Shown here: in pieces, positions 16,820-25,379 of the stretch | How positions within the stretch are numbered: position 1 is the stretch's first letter | Layout: the number at the start of each line of letters is the position of its first letter | Assembly: GCF_002920535.1 (NCBI RefSeq) | Contig: NZ_PQSS01000050.1 | Location: forward strand, 1 to 56,134 | DNA length: 56,134 nt | Reading direction: 5' to 3' | Source of the DNA: Streptomyces sp. Ru71 | Lineage (GTDB): Bacteria; Actinomycetota; Actinomycetes; Streptomycetales; Streptomycetaceae | The notes under the pieces: model-generated | Told to the model about the DNA's origin: nothing | The model's database searches: none | The model's input: the letters and a program-made list of their open reading frames with translations, nothing else | Translations under genes and position numbers: made by a program

Positions 16820-17968
16820 TCACACCGCGTGGACGACGTCCTTCTCCTCGGCGAAGTGACACGCCGACTCGTGCGCCGCAGGCGTGTCCGCGCCCTTGAA
16901 GCGCTCGGGGATCGCCAGCAGCGGCACCTCCTCCGCGCACTTGTCCTGCGCCTTCCAGCACCGCGTGCGGAACCGGCAACCCGACGGCGGGTTGGCCGGG
17001 GACGGCACGTCACCGGTGAGGATGATGCGCTCGCGGTGGTCGCGGGCGTCCGGGTCCGGCACCGGGACCGCCGACAGCAGCGCCTGGGTGTAGGGGTGCG
17101 TCGGGTGGTCGTAGATCTGCTCGTCCGTGCCGATCTCGGCGATCTTGCCGAGGTACATCACGCCCACACGGTCCGAGATGTGCCGGACGATCGACAGGTC
17201 GTGCGCGATGAAGATGTAGGACAGGTTGAACTCGTCCTGCAGACGCTCCATCAGGTTGACGACCTGCGCCTGGACGGACACGTCCAGCGCGGACACCGGC
17301 TCGTCGCAGATGATGATCTCGGGGTTCAGGGCCAGGCCGCGGGCGATGCCGATGCGCTGACGCTGACCGCCCGAGAACTGGTGCGGGTAGCGGTTGATGT
17401 ACTCCGGGTTCAGACCGACGACATCGAGCAGCTCCTGCACCTTGCGGCGCCGGTCGCCCTTGGGGGCCACCTCGGGGTGGATGTCGAAGGGCTCGCCGAT
17501 GATGTCGCCCACGGTCATACGGGGGTTGAGCGAGGTGTACGGGTCCTGGAACACCATCTGGATGTTGCGGCGGACCGCCTTCAGCGCGCGCCCGGACAGC
17601 TTGGTGATGTCCTGGCCCTTGTAGAAGATCTCGCCCGCGGTGGCGCGCTCCAGGTTCATCAGGAGCTTGGCGACCGTGGACTTGCCGCAGCCGGACTCGC
17701 CCACGATGCCGAGGGTCTCGCCCTGGTACAGGTCGAAGGAGACCCCGTCGACGGCCTTGACCGCGCCGATCTGCTTCTTGAACAGGATGCCCTGGGTCAG
17801 CGGAAAGTGCTTCTTCAGGTTGCGCACCTGGAGGATCGGCTCACCGCGCTGCACCGGCGCCTCGATCGCGGCGACCGCCTCCTCCTCGGAGTGGGCGTCG
17901 ACGACGTCCACCTCGGAGACGTTCGGCGTGGCGTCCCGCTGCTCGTCGTTCTTGCTGAGCTCAGCCAT
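16820..17968 (-). CDS. bldKE: BldK-position oligopeptide transporter ATP-binding protein, OppF type
   Basis: A 382-residue ATPase, last gene of the operon whose position next to typA matches bldK of S. coelicolor (from memory). It has an extra acidic N-terminal tail of about 40 residues (SEVDVVDAHSEEEAVAAIEA) that its left-operon paralogue lacks. Walker A is GESGCGKST (90-98); then FQDPYTSLNP, FSGGQRQRIGIARGLAL, IIICDEPVSALDV and IAHDLSIVRH. The Walker B Asp follows Cys here rather than Ala. The C-terminal GCRFRTRCWKAQDKC element is present. The ATG overlaps the upstream gene by 8 bp. In S. coelicolor loss of BldK blocks aerial growth. The symbol is assigned by position and function. Confidence 0.85.
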   Translation of the reverse strand: MAELSKNDEQRDATPNVSEVDVVDAHSEEEAVAAIEAPVQRGEPILQVRNLKKHFPLTQGILFKKQIGAVKAVDGVSFDLYQGETLGIVGESGCGKSTVAKLLMNLERATAGEIFYKGQDITKLSGRALKAVRRNIQMVFQDPYTSLNPRMTVGDIIGEPFDIHPEVAPKGDRRRKVQELLDVVGLNPEYINRYPHQFSGGQRQRIGIARGLALNPEIIICDEPVSALDVSVQAQVVNLMERLQDEFNLSYIFIAHDLSIVRHISDRVGVMYLGKIAEIGTDEQIYDHPTHPYTQALLSAVPVPDPDARDHRERIILTGDVPSPANPPSGCRFRTRCWKAQDKCAEEVPLLAIPERFKGADTPAAHESACHFAEEKDVVHAV

Positions 17969-19019
17969 GGAGCGTCTCCTTCCAGAAGTGGCACGCCGAG
18001 GCGCGGCCCGGCAGCTCCGTGCCGTCCTGCTCGGTGACCGGCGCCAGCGGCGGGACCTGCTCGCGGCAGATGTCCTGGGCCTTGGGGCAGCGCGGGTTGA
18101 ACGCGCAACCGCTCGGAATGCGCAGCAGGTTGGGCGGCAGACCCTTGATCGCGAAGAGCTCCTGGCCCTTCTGGTCCAGGCGCGGGATGGAGTCCAGCAG
18201 ACCCCGCGTGTAGGGGTGCGCCGGCCGCTTGTACAGCTCGTGGACCGGGGCGCGCTCCACGATCCGGCCCGCGTACATCACCGCGATCTTGTCCGCGACG
18301 TCGGCGACGACGCCGAGGTCGTGGGTGATGAGGATCAGACCCATGTTGTACTCGCGCTGCAGCTCCGCGAGCAGGTCCATGACCTGGGCCTGAACCGTCA
18401 CGTCGAGGGCCGTGGTCGGCTCGTCGGCGATGATCAGGTCCGGCTCCAGGGCCAGCGCCATGGCGATCATGATGCGCTGGCGCATACCGCCGGAGAACTG
18501 GTGCGGGTAGTCGTTGACCCGGGCGGCCGCGGCCGGGATCTTGACCTTGTCCATCAGCTCGATGGCCTTGGCCTTGGCGTCCTTCTTGGACAGGCCCTGG
18601 TGGACGCGGAACATCTCGCCGAGCTGGTAGCCGACGGTCAGCACCGGGTTCAGGGACGACAGCGCGTCCTGGAAGATCATCGCGATGCGCCGGCCACGGA
18701 TCTGCCGGCGGTCCTCGGCGGACATCTTGAGCATGTCCTGGCCGCGGAAGAGGATCTCGCCCTGCGGGATCTTCGCCGGCGGCATGTCGAGGATGCCCAT
18801 GATGGCCTGCGCGGTGACCGACTTGCCGGAGCCGGACTCACCCAGCACGGCGAGGGTCTCGCCCGCGGAGACGCTGTAGTTGACGCCGTTGACGGCCTTG
18901 ACCACGCCCTCGCGGGTGTGGAACTCGACGTGCAGGTCGCGCACTTCGAGCAGCGGACCGCCGTCGCCGCCCTCGCCACGCGGCGAGGGCACGGAAGTGG
19001 TGTCTTCGATGATGGTCAC
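17961..19019 (-). CDS. bldKD: BldK-position oligopeptide transporter ATP-binding protein, OppD type
   Basis: A 352-residue ATPase starting at GTG (19017-19019) five bases after GGGAGG. A head of about 22 residues (MTIIEDTTSVPSPRGEGGDG) precedes the ATPase domain. Walker A is GESGSGKS (60-67); then FQDALSSLNPVLTVG, FSGGMRQRIMIAMALAL, LIIADEPTTALDV and ITHDLGVVADVAD. The C-terminal element is GCAFNPRCPKAQDIC. It lies 11 bp after the OppC-type permease gene. It is the close paralogue of the protein at 5787-6761, differing mainly by the extended head. Confidence 0.85.
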   Translation of the reverse strand: MTIIEDTTSVPSPRGEGGDGGPLLEVRDLHVEFHTREGVVKAVNGVNYSVSAGETLAVLGESGSGKSVTAQAIMGILDMPPAKIPQGEILFRGQDMLKMSAEDRRQIRGRRIAMIFQDALSSLNPVLTVGYQLGEMFRVHQGLSKKDAKAKAIELMDKVKIPAAAARVNDYPHQFSGGMRQRIMIAMALALEPDLIIADEPTTALDVTVQAQVMDLLAELQREYNMGLILITHDLGVVADVADKIAVMYAGRIVERAPVHELYKRPAHPYTRGLLDSIPRLDQKGQELFAIKGLPPNLLRIPSGCAFNPRCPKAQDICREQVPPLAPVTEQDGTELPGRASACHFWKETLHG

Positions 19020-19030
19020 GTACGCCTCCC

Positions 19031-19969
19031 TCAGCGCGACTTCGGGTCGAGGGCGTTGCGGACGGCCTCACCGAGCATGATGAACGCCAGCACCGTGATG
19101 CTGAGCATGATCGACGGGTACAGCATGATGTACTGCGCGACGCGGATCGAGTTGCCGCCGTCGGAGATGTCGTTGCCCCACGACACGCCGTTCAGGCCGA
19201 GACCGAGGAACGACAGGGTCGCCTCGGCACCGATGTAGACACCGAGCGAGATGGTGGCGACGACGATCACCGGGGCCACCGCGTTGGGCAGCACGTGGCG
19301 GAACAGGATCCGGTTGGTGGAGGCTCCGAGCGCCTTGGCCGCCTGCACGTAGTCCGTCGCCTTGACGGTGATGACCGCGCCTCGCATGACGCGGGCCGTC
19401 TGGGTCCAGCCGAGGAAGGCCAGGGCGGCGATGACGACCGGGATGGAGCGGTCGGTGAACGAGTTCAGCATCACCATCGCGCCGAGCAGGAACGGGATGC
19501 CGAAGAACATGTCCGTCACCCGCGAGAGCACGGCGTCGATCCAGCCGCCGAAGTAGCCGGCGAGCATGCCGATCAGGCCACCGAAGACCGTCACGAGCAA
19601 GGTGGTTCCGGCACCGACCAGGAGCGAGGCGCGCGTGCCGTAGATGGCGCGGGCGTACACGCTGCGGCCCTGGGCGTCGTAGCCCAGCCAGTCCTCGGCG
19701 AAGACGTTGCCGTAGTGCGGGTGCTGGAGGTAGTGGGCCGCCAGGTCCTTGTTGTCGGGGTCGGCACCGGTGAACAGGCCGGGCCAGGCCGCCATCACGA
19801 GCAGCAGCAGGATCAGCACGGCGGAGACGACGAACACCCAGTTGGTGCGCAGGTCCCGCCAGGCGTCGCCCCACAGGCTGCGCGTCTTCTCGGGCTTGGC
19901 CTCGGCGACGGCACCGGCGGCGGTGGCGACGACGGGCTCGTCCGCTGTCTTGGTGGTCAGCTCAGGCAT
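19031..19969 (-). CDS. BldK-position oligopeptide transporter permease, OppC type
   Basis: A 312-residue OppC-type permease. The head MPELTTKTADEPVVATAA leads to TRSLWGDAWRDLRTNW and a first helix at about 46-66. The external loop has FAEDWLGYDAQGRSVYAR. Five further helices follow, and the EAA loop is QAAKALGASTNRILFRHVLPN. It ends LGEAVRNALDPKSR. It overlaps the OppB-type gene by 8 bp. By function it should be one of BldKA/BldKC; which letter applies depends on gene order that I recall imperfectly, so no symbol is given. Confidence 0.88.
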   Translation of the reverse strand: MPELTTKTADEPVVATAAGAVAEAKPEKTRSLWGDAWRDLRTNWVFVVSAVLILLLLVMAAWPGLFTGADPDNKDLAAHYLQHPHYGNVFAEDWLGYDAQGRSVYARAIYGTRASLLVGAGTTLLVTVFGGLIGMLAGYFGGWIDAVLSRVTDMFFGIPFLLGAMVMLNSFTDRSIPVVIAALAFLGWTQTARVMRGAVITVKATDYVQAAKALGASTNRILFRHVLPNAVAPVIVVATISLGVYIGAEATLSFLGLGLNGVSWGNDISDGGNSIRVAQYIMLYPSIMLSITVLAFIMLGEAVRNALDPKSR

Positions 19970-20894
19970 AACGGATCCTCGGGTCCAGAACCGCGTACAG
20001 CAGGTCGACGATCAGGCTGGTGACGAGGTACACGAGGACGAGGATGGTGACCAGGCCGACCAGCGTGGTGCCCTCACGGCGGGTGATCGACTCGGCGATC
20101 GTGCCGCCGACGCCATGGATGTTGAAGATGCTCTCGGTCACGATGGCGCCGCCCATCAGGGCACCGAGGTCGGTGCCGAGGAAGGTGACGACCGGGATGA
20201 GCGAGTTGCGCATCAGGTGCACGCCGACGATACGGCGGCGGGGCAGGCCCTTGGCGACGGCCGTGCGCATGTAGTCGGCCCGCAGGTTCTCCGCGATCGA
20301 GGTGCGGCTGAGCCGGGCGACGTAGGCCAGCGATGCGCTGGCCAGCACGATGGCCGGCAGCAGCAGCTGGTTGAAGTCGGTCGGGTCGGTCACCGACGGT
20401 TCCAGCCAGCCCAGGTTCAGCGCGAACACCGTCTGCAGGATGTAGCCGAGCACGAAGGTCGGCACGGAGATCAGCAGCAGCGTCAGGAAGAGGACGGTGG
20501 TGTCGGCCGCCTTGCCGGCGCGCATGCCGGAGACGACGCCGAGCAGGATGCCCAGGACGGCCTCGATGACGAACGCGAGACCGGCCAGACGCAGCGTCAC
20601 CGGGAAGGCGTCGCCGAGGATCTCGGTGACCTTGCGGCCACTGCCGACCTGGCTGCCGAAGTCGAAGTGCAGAACCATGTTCCGCATGTAGTCCCAGTAC
20701 TGCACCAGGACCGGCTTGTCGAGGCCGTACTCGTGCCGCAGGGCCCTGAGGACCGCCGGGCTTGTGGCCTTGTCTCCGAAGAGACCCCGCACGGGATCGC
20801 CGGGCAGGGCGTAGACCATCAGGAAGATCAGCAGGGTTGTCCCGATGAAGACCGGGATCATCTGGAGCAGTCGTCGTGCGACATAGCGCCCCAT
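19962..20894 (-). CDS. BldK-position oligopeptide transporter permease, OppB type
   Basis: A 310-residue OppB-type permease beginning MGRYVARRLLQMIPVFIGTT, nearly the same start as the left-operon paralogue. External domain: ALPGDPVRGLFGDKATSPAV; EAA loop: RTAVAKGLPRRRIVGVHLMRN. A GGAGG lies six bases before the ATG. A 165-bp gap with two strong hairpins separates it from the binding-protein gene upstream, so its expression may be lower than that of the receptor. It should correspond to BldKA or BldKC. Confidence 0.88.
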   Translation of the reverse strand: MGRYVARRLLQMIPVFIGTTLLIFLMVYALPGDPVRGLFGDKATSPAVLRALRHEYGLDKPVLVQYWDYMRNMVLHFDFGSQVGSGRKVTEILGDAFPVTLRLAGLAFVIEAVLGILLGVVSGMRAGKAADTTVLFLTLLLISVPTFVLGYILQTVFALNLGWLEPSVTDPTDFNQLLLPAIVLASASLAYVARLSRTSIAENLRADYMRTAVAKGLPRRRIVGVHLMRNSLIPVVTFLGTDLGALMGGAIVTESIFNIHGVGGTIAESITRREGTTLVGLVTILVLVYLVTSLIVDLLYAVLDPRIRYA

Positions 20895-20921
20895 GGTGCC
20901 TCCATGTCAGTCACAGCGGCA

Positions 20922-21039
20922 GGCCCTTTCCGCCGCACACGAACGCTCCCCCGAGCTGTTGTCCGTGCGTGTGCGGTGAAAAGGGCCCCCCGGCCTGTTC
21001 GGCCGAACCGTGCCGCACCCGGGCGGGGGTGCGGCACGG
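20922..21039 (-). promoter_or_regulatory. Double-hairpin attenuator or processing site between bldK receptor and permease genes
   Basis: Read in the direction of transcription, the first hairpin is perfect: 13-bp arms CCGTGCCGCACCC (21008-21020) and GGGTGCGGCACGG (21027-21039) with a 6-base loop, starting 21 bp after the receptor stop. The second has 20-base arms (20922-20941 and 20968-20987) with two mismatches, both of which leave G-U pairs in one RNA orientation, around a 26-base loop. A 25-bp spacer then leads to the permease ribosome-binding site. I recall a report of partial termination within the S. coelicolor bldK operon after the lipoprotein gene; these hairpins would fit that. Alternatively they stabilise the receptor mRNA 3' end. 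Confidence 0.75.
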
Positions 21040-21059
21040 CAACGCTGTTTCGCCAGCGG

Positions 21060-22682
21060 TTACTTCTTGACCTGAACGCCGGTCAGGATCGGGTCGCCGT
21101 CCTGGGCGTACTTGACGCCGGACACCTTCTCCGAGTAGCCCGCGTTGACCTTGTAGTACCAGAGCGGGATGCTCGGCATGTACTTCGGCAGTTCCTTCTC
21201 GATCTGCTGGTAGAGCTTCTGCGACTCCTCCAGCGTCTTCGCGTTGTCCGCCTGGGTGATCAGGGCGTCGATCTCCTTGCTGGAGAAGGCGCCCTGGTTG
21301 CCGTCGGACTTGGTGCCGAACAGGTCACGGATGAAGTTGGCGATGAACGGGTAGTCGAGCACCCAGCCGGAGCGGTACAGCGACTTCACCTCGTGCGCGT
21401 CGCGCGCCTTGGTGTCGGCCTGGAAGTCGGCCTTGGAGTCGCCGGTGCACGCCACGCCGGTGGCCTTGGTGATGGAGCCGCAGACGGCCTCCACCCACTC
21501 CTTGTGACCGCCGTCCGCGTTGAACTGGATGGAGATCTTGTTGCCCGGGACGCCACCGCCGGCCTTGATGAGCTCCTTGGCCTTGGCCGGGTCGTACTTG
21601 GTGATGTCACCGGCGGCGTTCGGCTGGTAGCCGAGAACACCCTTGGCGACCCAGCCGGTGGCGGGCTCACGGGTGCCCTGGAGCACCGTCTTGGTGATGG
21701 TGTCGCGGTCGATGGCCATCGACAGACCCTGGAGGACGCGGGGGTCGATGTCCTTCCACTGCTTGGTGTAGTACGCCACCGCGATGCTCTGGATCGCGGA
21801 GTACGACTGGTCCACGGCACGGTCGCCGAGGTCCGCCTTGTACACCGGCAGGTCGCGCGGGGCGATCTGACGCATCACATCGAGGTTGCCGGACTTCAGG
21901 TCCTGGTAGGCGGTCTCCAGCTTGGCGTAGTTCTTGAAGATCACGCCGCCGTTCTTCGCCGCGTTCGGACCCGTGTAGTCGGCGTTCTTGACGACCTCGA
22001 TCTGCTGCTTGTGCTGCCAGCTGACGAACTTGTAGGGGCCGTTGCCGATCGGGTGCTCGCCGGCCGCCGCCGGGTCCTTGTAGAAGGACTCGGGCAGCGG
22101 GTCGAAGACCTCGTAGCCCAGCTTGTAGACGAAGTAGGGCAGAGCCTTCTTCAGCGTGATGGTGAAGGTGTTGTCGTCGACGACCTTCAGACCGGACAGC
22201 TCGGTGGCCTTCGGCTTGCCCTCGGCCGGCGCGACGTCGTCGTAGCCCTGGATGTCGGAGAACCAGAAGCTGTTGGTCTGCTTGTTGGCCGGGTTGGCCG
22301 CCCAGTTCCACGCCTTGACGTAGGACGTGGCGGTGACCGGGGTGCCGTCGTGGAACTTCCAGCCCGGCTTCAGCTTGACGGTGAACGTCTTGCTGTCCGT
22401 GGTGTCCACGGACTGGGCGTTCATCATCACGATCTTGCCGCTGGCGTCGTAGTCGACGAGACCGGTGAACAGGGCCCGGATCACCAGGGACCCGTTGGAC
22501 TCCATGGTGTTGGCAGGCTGCAGCGGGTTCTGCGGCTCGCCCGTCTCGACCGAGAACTTGCCGTTCGGGTCGATCGCGGCCTTTCTGTCGCCCTTGTCCC
22601 CGCTGCCACCACCACAGGCGGTCGCGCCCAGCGCCACAACCGCGGCTATCGCGACCCACTTGGCGCTCTTCGCACCGCGCAT
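21060..22682 (-). CDS. bldKB: BldK-position oligopeptide-binding lipoprotein
   Basis: A 540-residue family 5 solute-binding lipoprotein. The ATG (22680-22682) has an excellent AAGGAGGA seven bases upstream, which decides the start against a longer in-frame reading. Lipobox Cys23 (GATAC) is followed by a Gly/Ser/Asp linker. The body has ETGEPQNPLQPANTMESNG, PGWKFHDGTPVTATSY, PIGNGPYKFVSW and LSMAIDRDTITKTVL. It is the first gene of the operon beside typA, the position I recall for bldK. In S. coelicolor the lipoprotein is BldKB; there I recall a permease gene listed before it, whereas here the receptor comes first. The natural ligand is thought to be an extracellular peptide signal. Confidence 0.85.
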   Translation of the reverse strand: MRGAKSAKWVAIAAVVALGATACGGGSGDKGDRKAAIDPNGKFSVETGEPQNPLQPANTMESNGSLVIRALFTGLVDYDASGKIVMMNAQSVDTTDSKTFTVKLKPGWKFHDGTPVTATSYVKAWNWAANPANKQTNSFWFSDIQGYDDVAPAEGKPKATELSGLKVVDDNTFTITLKKALPYFVYKLGYEVFDPLPESFYKDPAAAGEHPIGNGPYKFVSWQHKQQIEVVKNADYTGPNAAKNGGVIFKNYAKLETAYQDLKSGNLDVMRQIAPRDLPVYKADLGDRAVDQSYSAIQSIAVAYYTKQWKDIDPRVLQGLSMAIDRDTITKTVLQGTREPATGWVAKGVLGYQPNAAGDITKYDPAKAKELIKAGGGVPGNKISIQFNADGGHKEWVEAVCGSITKATGVACTGDSKADFQADTKARDAHEVKSLYRSGWVLDYPFIANFIRDLFGTKSDGNQGAFSSKEIDALITQADNAKTLEESQKLYQQIEKELPKYMPSIPLWYYKVNAGYSEKVSGVKYAQDGDPILTGVQVKK

Positions 22683-23244
22683 GGGTTCCTCCTTATGAGT
22701 CCTTTGGTTCACCGCATAGGGGGGCAGCCGTCACTCCACCGTCATGGACGGCGCAGATGGTGAGGTGTCCCCCCGCTCGCTGAGTCGGCGCCGCACAAGG
22801 CGTGACCCGAGATCCGAGCTCTACGCGCCTAACTATCTGCCATGGGCCACCAGCCGAACCACACCCCTAAGGTCTCGGTTCGATCACACCTGCTGCCTAC
22901 TTCTTCCAAAATCCGGACAAACAGTTTGCAGATAGATCGCTGCGAAACGGACTTGTTACACATCTATCGGTGATCACTGTCCGCATTCCGGACGCAAGGG
23001 TGGGGAAAAGCAGTTGCGGCTACTGTGACCGCCGTGCGGGGGTGCTCCGCGCTGCCCGAAAGGGATGCGACCGTCCGTGAACGGTGCTGGCCCCGGGGGC
23101 ATTTGAGCGCACGGCAGATGACGCCCAGCCACCTTGCAGACTAGTGCGAATCGGCCACCCTGTGCGGCTTAGGGCCCAGGATGCAGGGTTTTCCCTACCC
23201 TCTCCTGATTTCCCCGCCACGCACGGTATGCGTACGGCGACACA
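22683..23244. promoter_or_regulatory. Long upstream region of the bldK-position operon (no gene)
   Basis: About 560 bp with no convincing coding sequence; the short frames here lack ribosome-binding sites and codon bias. The part from 22850 to 22990 is clearly richer in A/T than its surroundings, as expected for a regulated promoter. It contains a 7-bp inverted repeat GATAGAT (22931-22937) and ATCTATC (22962-22968), and the palindrome GTGATCAC (22970-22977). Such length is typical of developmental genes controlled by several regulators. I cannot place a -10/-35 pair with confidence. Confidence 0.5.
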
Positions 23245-23245
23245 A

Positions 23246-23285
23246 AAGAGCCGGGCCCCGCCTGAAGGGCGGGGCCCGGCTTCTT
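23246..23285 (-). terminator. Terminator of typA
   Basis: A very strong hairpin 14 bp after the typA stop: arms AAGAGCCGGGCCCCGCC (23246-23262) and GGCGGGGCCCGGCTTCTT (23268-23285), with a small loop and one bulged base. On the minus strand it is followed by a short run of T residues (complement of AAAA at 23244-23247), a near-canonical intrinsic terminator. Confidence 0.9.
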
Positions 23286-23298
23286 CGGTACCGGTGAC

Positions 23299-25215
23299 TC
23301 AGCCGTGCTTGGCGCGGCTCGCGGCACGGGCGCGCTCACGGGCGTCCAGGTTCACCTTGCGGATGCGGACGGCCTCCGGGGTCACCTCGACGCACTCGTC
23401 GTCGCGGCAGAACTCCAGGGACTGCTCCAGCGACAGCTTGCGCGGCGGGACGATCGACTCCGTCACGTCGGCCGTCGAGGACCGCATGTTGGTGAGCTTC
23501 TTCTCCTTGGTGATGTTGACGTCCATGTCGTCGGCGCGGGAGTTCTCGCCGACGATCATGCCCTCGTACACCTCGGTGCCCGGCTCCACGAACAGCACGC
23601 CGCGCTCCTGGAGGTTGGTCATCGCGAACGCGGTGACCGAGCCGGCGCGGTCGGCGACCAGCGAGCCGTTGTTGCGGGTCTGCAGCGTGCCGAACCAGGG
23701 CTCGAAGCCCTCGTGGATGGAGTGGCCGATGCCCGTGCCGCGGGTCTGGGTCAGGAACTCGGTACGGAAGCCGATGAGACCGCGCGAGGGCACCACGAAC
23801 TCCATGCGGACCCAGCCGGAGCCGTGGTTGGACATGTTGTCCATGCGGCCCTTGCGGACGCCCATGAGCTGGGTGACCGCGCCCATGTGCTCCTCGGGCA
23901 CGTCGATCGTCATGCGCTCGACGGGCTCGTAGGTCTTGCCGTCGATCTCCTTGGTGACGACCTGCGGCTTGCCGACGGTCAGCTCGTAGCCTTCCCGGCG
24001 CATGGTCTCGACCAGGATGGCGAGCGCCAGCTCACCACGGCCCTGGACCTCCCAGGCGTCGGGGCGCTCGGTGTCCAGCACGCGCAGCGAGACGTTACCG
24101 ATCAGCTCGCGGTCCAGGCGGTCCTTGACCTGGCGGGCGGTGACCTTGCGGTCCTTGACGGCCGCCTTGGCGTCGGCGCCCTTGCCGGTGCCGCCACGGC
24201 CGACCAGCGGGGAGGTGTTGGTGCCGATGACCATGGAGATCGCGGGCTCGTCGACCGTGATCAGCGGGAGGGCGACCGGGTTCTCCGGGTCGGCCAGCGT
24301 CTCGCCGATCATGATGTCCGGGATACCGGCGACGGCGCAGATGTCACCCGGGCCGGCCTTCTCGGCGGGCTTGCGGGTGAGCGCCTCGGTCATCATCAGC
24401 TCGGAGATGCGGACGTTGCTGATGGTGCCGTCACGCTTGATCCAGGCGACCGTCTGGCCCTTGCGCAGCTCGCCCTGCTCGACGCGGAGCAGCGCGATAC
24501 GGCCGAGGAAGTTGTCCGCGTCGAGGTTGGTGACGTGGGCCTGGAGCGGGGCCTCCTCGTCGTAGGTCGGGGCCGGGATGTGCTCCAGGATGGTGGAGAA
24601 GAACGGCTCCAGGCTGTCGCTGTCGGCCGGGACGGTGCCGTCGGCCGGCTTGGTCAGCGAGGCGACGCCGTCGCGGCCGCAGGCGTAGACGATCGGGAAC
24701 TCGATCTGCTCCTCGTCGGCGTCCAGGTCGAGGAAGAGGTCGTAGGTCTCGTTGACCACCTCGTCGATCCGGGCGTCGGGGCGGTCCGTCTTGTTGATGC
24801 ACAGGATGACGGGCAGGCGCTGCTGGAGCGCCTTGCGCAGCACGAAGCGGGTCTGCGGCAGCGGGCCCTCGGAGGCGTCCACGAGCAGCACGACACCGTC
24901 CACCATCGACAGGCCGCGCTCGACCTCGCCACCGAAGTCGGCGTGGCCGGGGGTGTCGATGATGTTGATCGTGATCGGGTCCCCGCCGTCCTTCGGGTGG
25001 TACTTGACCGCCGTGTTCTTGGCGAGGATCGTGATGCCCTTCTCACGCTCCAGGTCGTTCGAGTCCATGACCCGGTCGTCGACCTGGTCGAGCTGGTGGG
25101 CGGCGAAGGCACCGGCCTGCTTCAGCATGCCGTCGACGATGGTGGTCTTGCCGTGGTCGACGTGGGCGACGATGGCGACGTTGCGGATGTCGTGACGCGT
25201 TGCAGTCACAGCCAT
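23299..25215 (-). CDS. typA: Translational GTPase TypA/BipA
   Basis: A 638-residue ribosome-associated GTPase that acts in ribosome assembly and stress adaptation. G1 is AHVDHGKT (residues about 17-24), G2 lies around EREKGITI, G3 is DTPGH and G4 NKTD. EF-Tu domain II, the EF-G-like III/V domains (SNHGSGWVRMEFVVPSRGLIGFR is split here over about 430-455) and the TypA-specific C-terminal domain follow; length fits the family (600-640). The ATG (25213-25215) follows GGGAG by about 11 bases. The same frame stays open upstream to about 27.9 kb, but that is a shadow of the lipoprotein gene. A hairpin lies in the leader (25245-25275). Confidence 0.95.
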   Translation of the reverse strand: MAVTATRHDIRNVAIVAHVDHGKTTIVDGMLKQAGAFAAHQLDQVDDRVMDSNDLEREKGITILAKNTAVKYHPKDGGDPITINIIDTPGHADFGGEVERGLSMVDGVVLLVDASEGPLPQTRFVLRKALQQRLPVILCINKTDRPDARIDEVVNETYDLFLDLDADEEQIEFPIVYACGRDGVASLTKPADGTVPADSDSLEPFFSTILEHIPAPTYDEEAPLQAHVTNLDADNFLGRIALLRVEQGELRKGQTVAWIKRDGTISNVRISELMMTEALTRKPAEKAGPGDICAVAGIPDIMIGETLADPENPVALPLITVDEPAISMVIGTNTSPLVGRGGTGKGADAKAAVKDRKVTARQVKDRLDRELIGNVSLRVLDTERPDAWEVQGRGELALAILVETMRREGYELTVGKPQVVTKEIDGKTYEPVERMTIDVPEEHMGAVTQLMGVRKGRMDNMSNHGSGWVRMEFVVPSRGLIGFRTEFLTQTRGTGIGHSIHEGFEPWFGTLQTRNNGSLVADRAGSVTAFAMTNLQERGVLFVEPGTEVYEGMIVGENSRADDMDVNITKEKKLTNMRSSTADVTESIVPPRKLSLEQSLEFCRDDECVEVTPEAVRIRKVNLDARERARAASRAKHG

Positions 25216-25244
25216 ATTGCGGCGATCTCCCGGAGTGTGAGGAC

Positions 25245-25275
25245 GGCCCGTTTGCATACGTCCGTATGAAGGGCC
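25245..25275 (-). promoter_or_regulatory. Hairpin in the typA leader
   Basis: CATACG (25255-25260) and CGTATG (25263-25268) form a tight stem with a two-base loop, extended by GGCCC (25245-25249) and GGGCC (25271-25275) with small internal mismatches. It lies 30-60 bases upstream of the typA ATG. If transcribed it would be a 5'-UTR structure; if not, it could be an operator near the promoter. It may also end transcription from the lipoprotein gene upstream. Confidence 0.4.
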
Positions 25276-25379
25276 CTGCCGGGCTGAACACGCCACGGCC
25301 TCACCCCATGGTACGGGGCAACCTCGGATCCGGCTTGGCCGGTACACGACGACGCGGCACGGGGCCTGGTCGCCCGGCC

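Noticed and set aside
23020..23220. Small minus-strand frame of 66 codons in the bldK upstream region
   Set aside because: No ribosome-binding site, Arg/Ser-rich translation, and no Streptomyces codon pattern.
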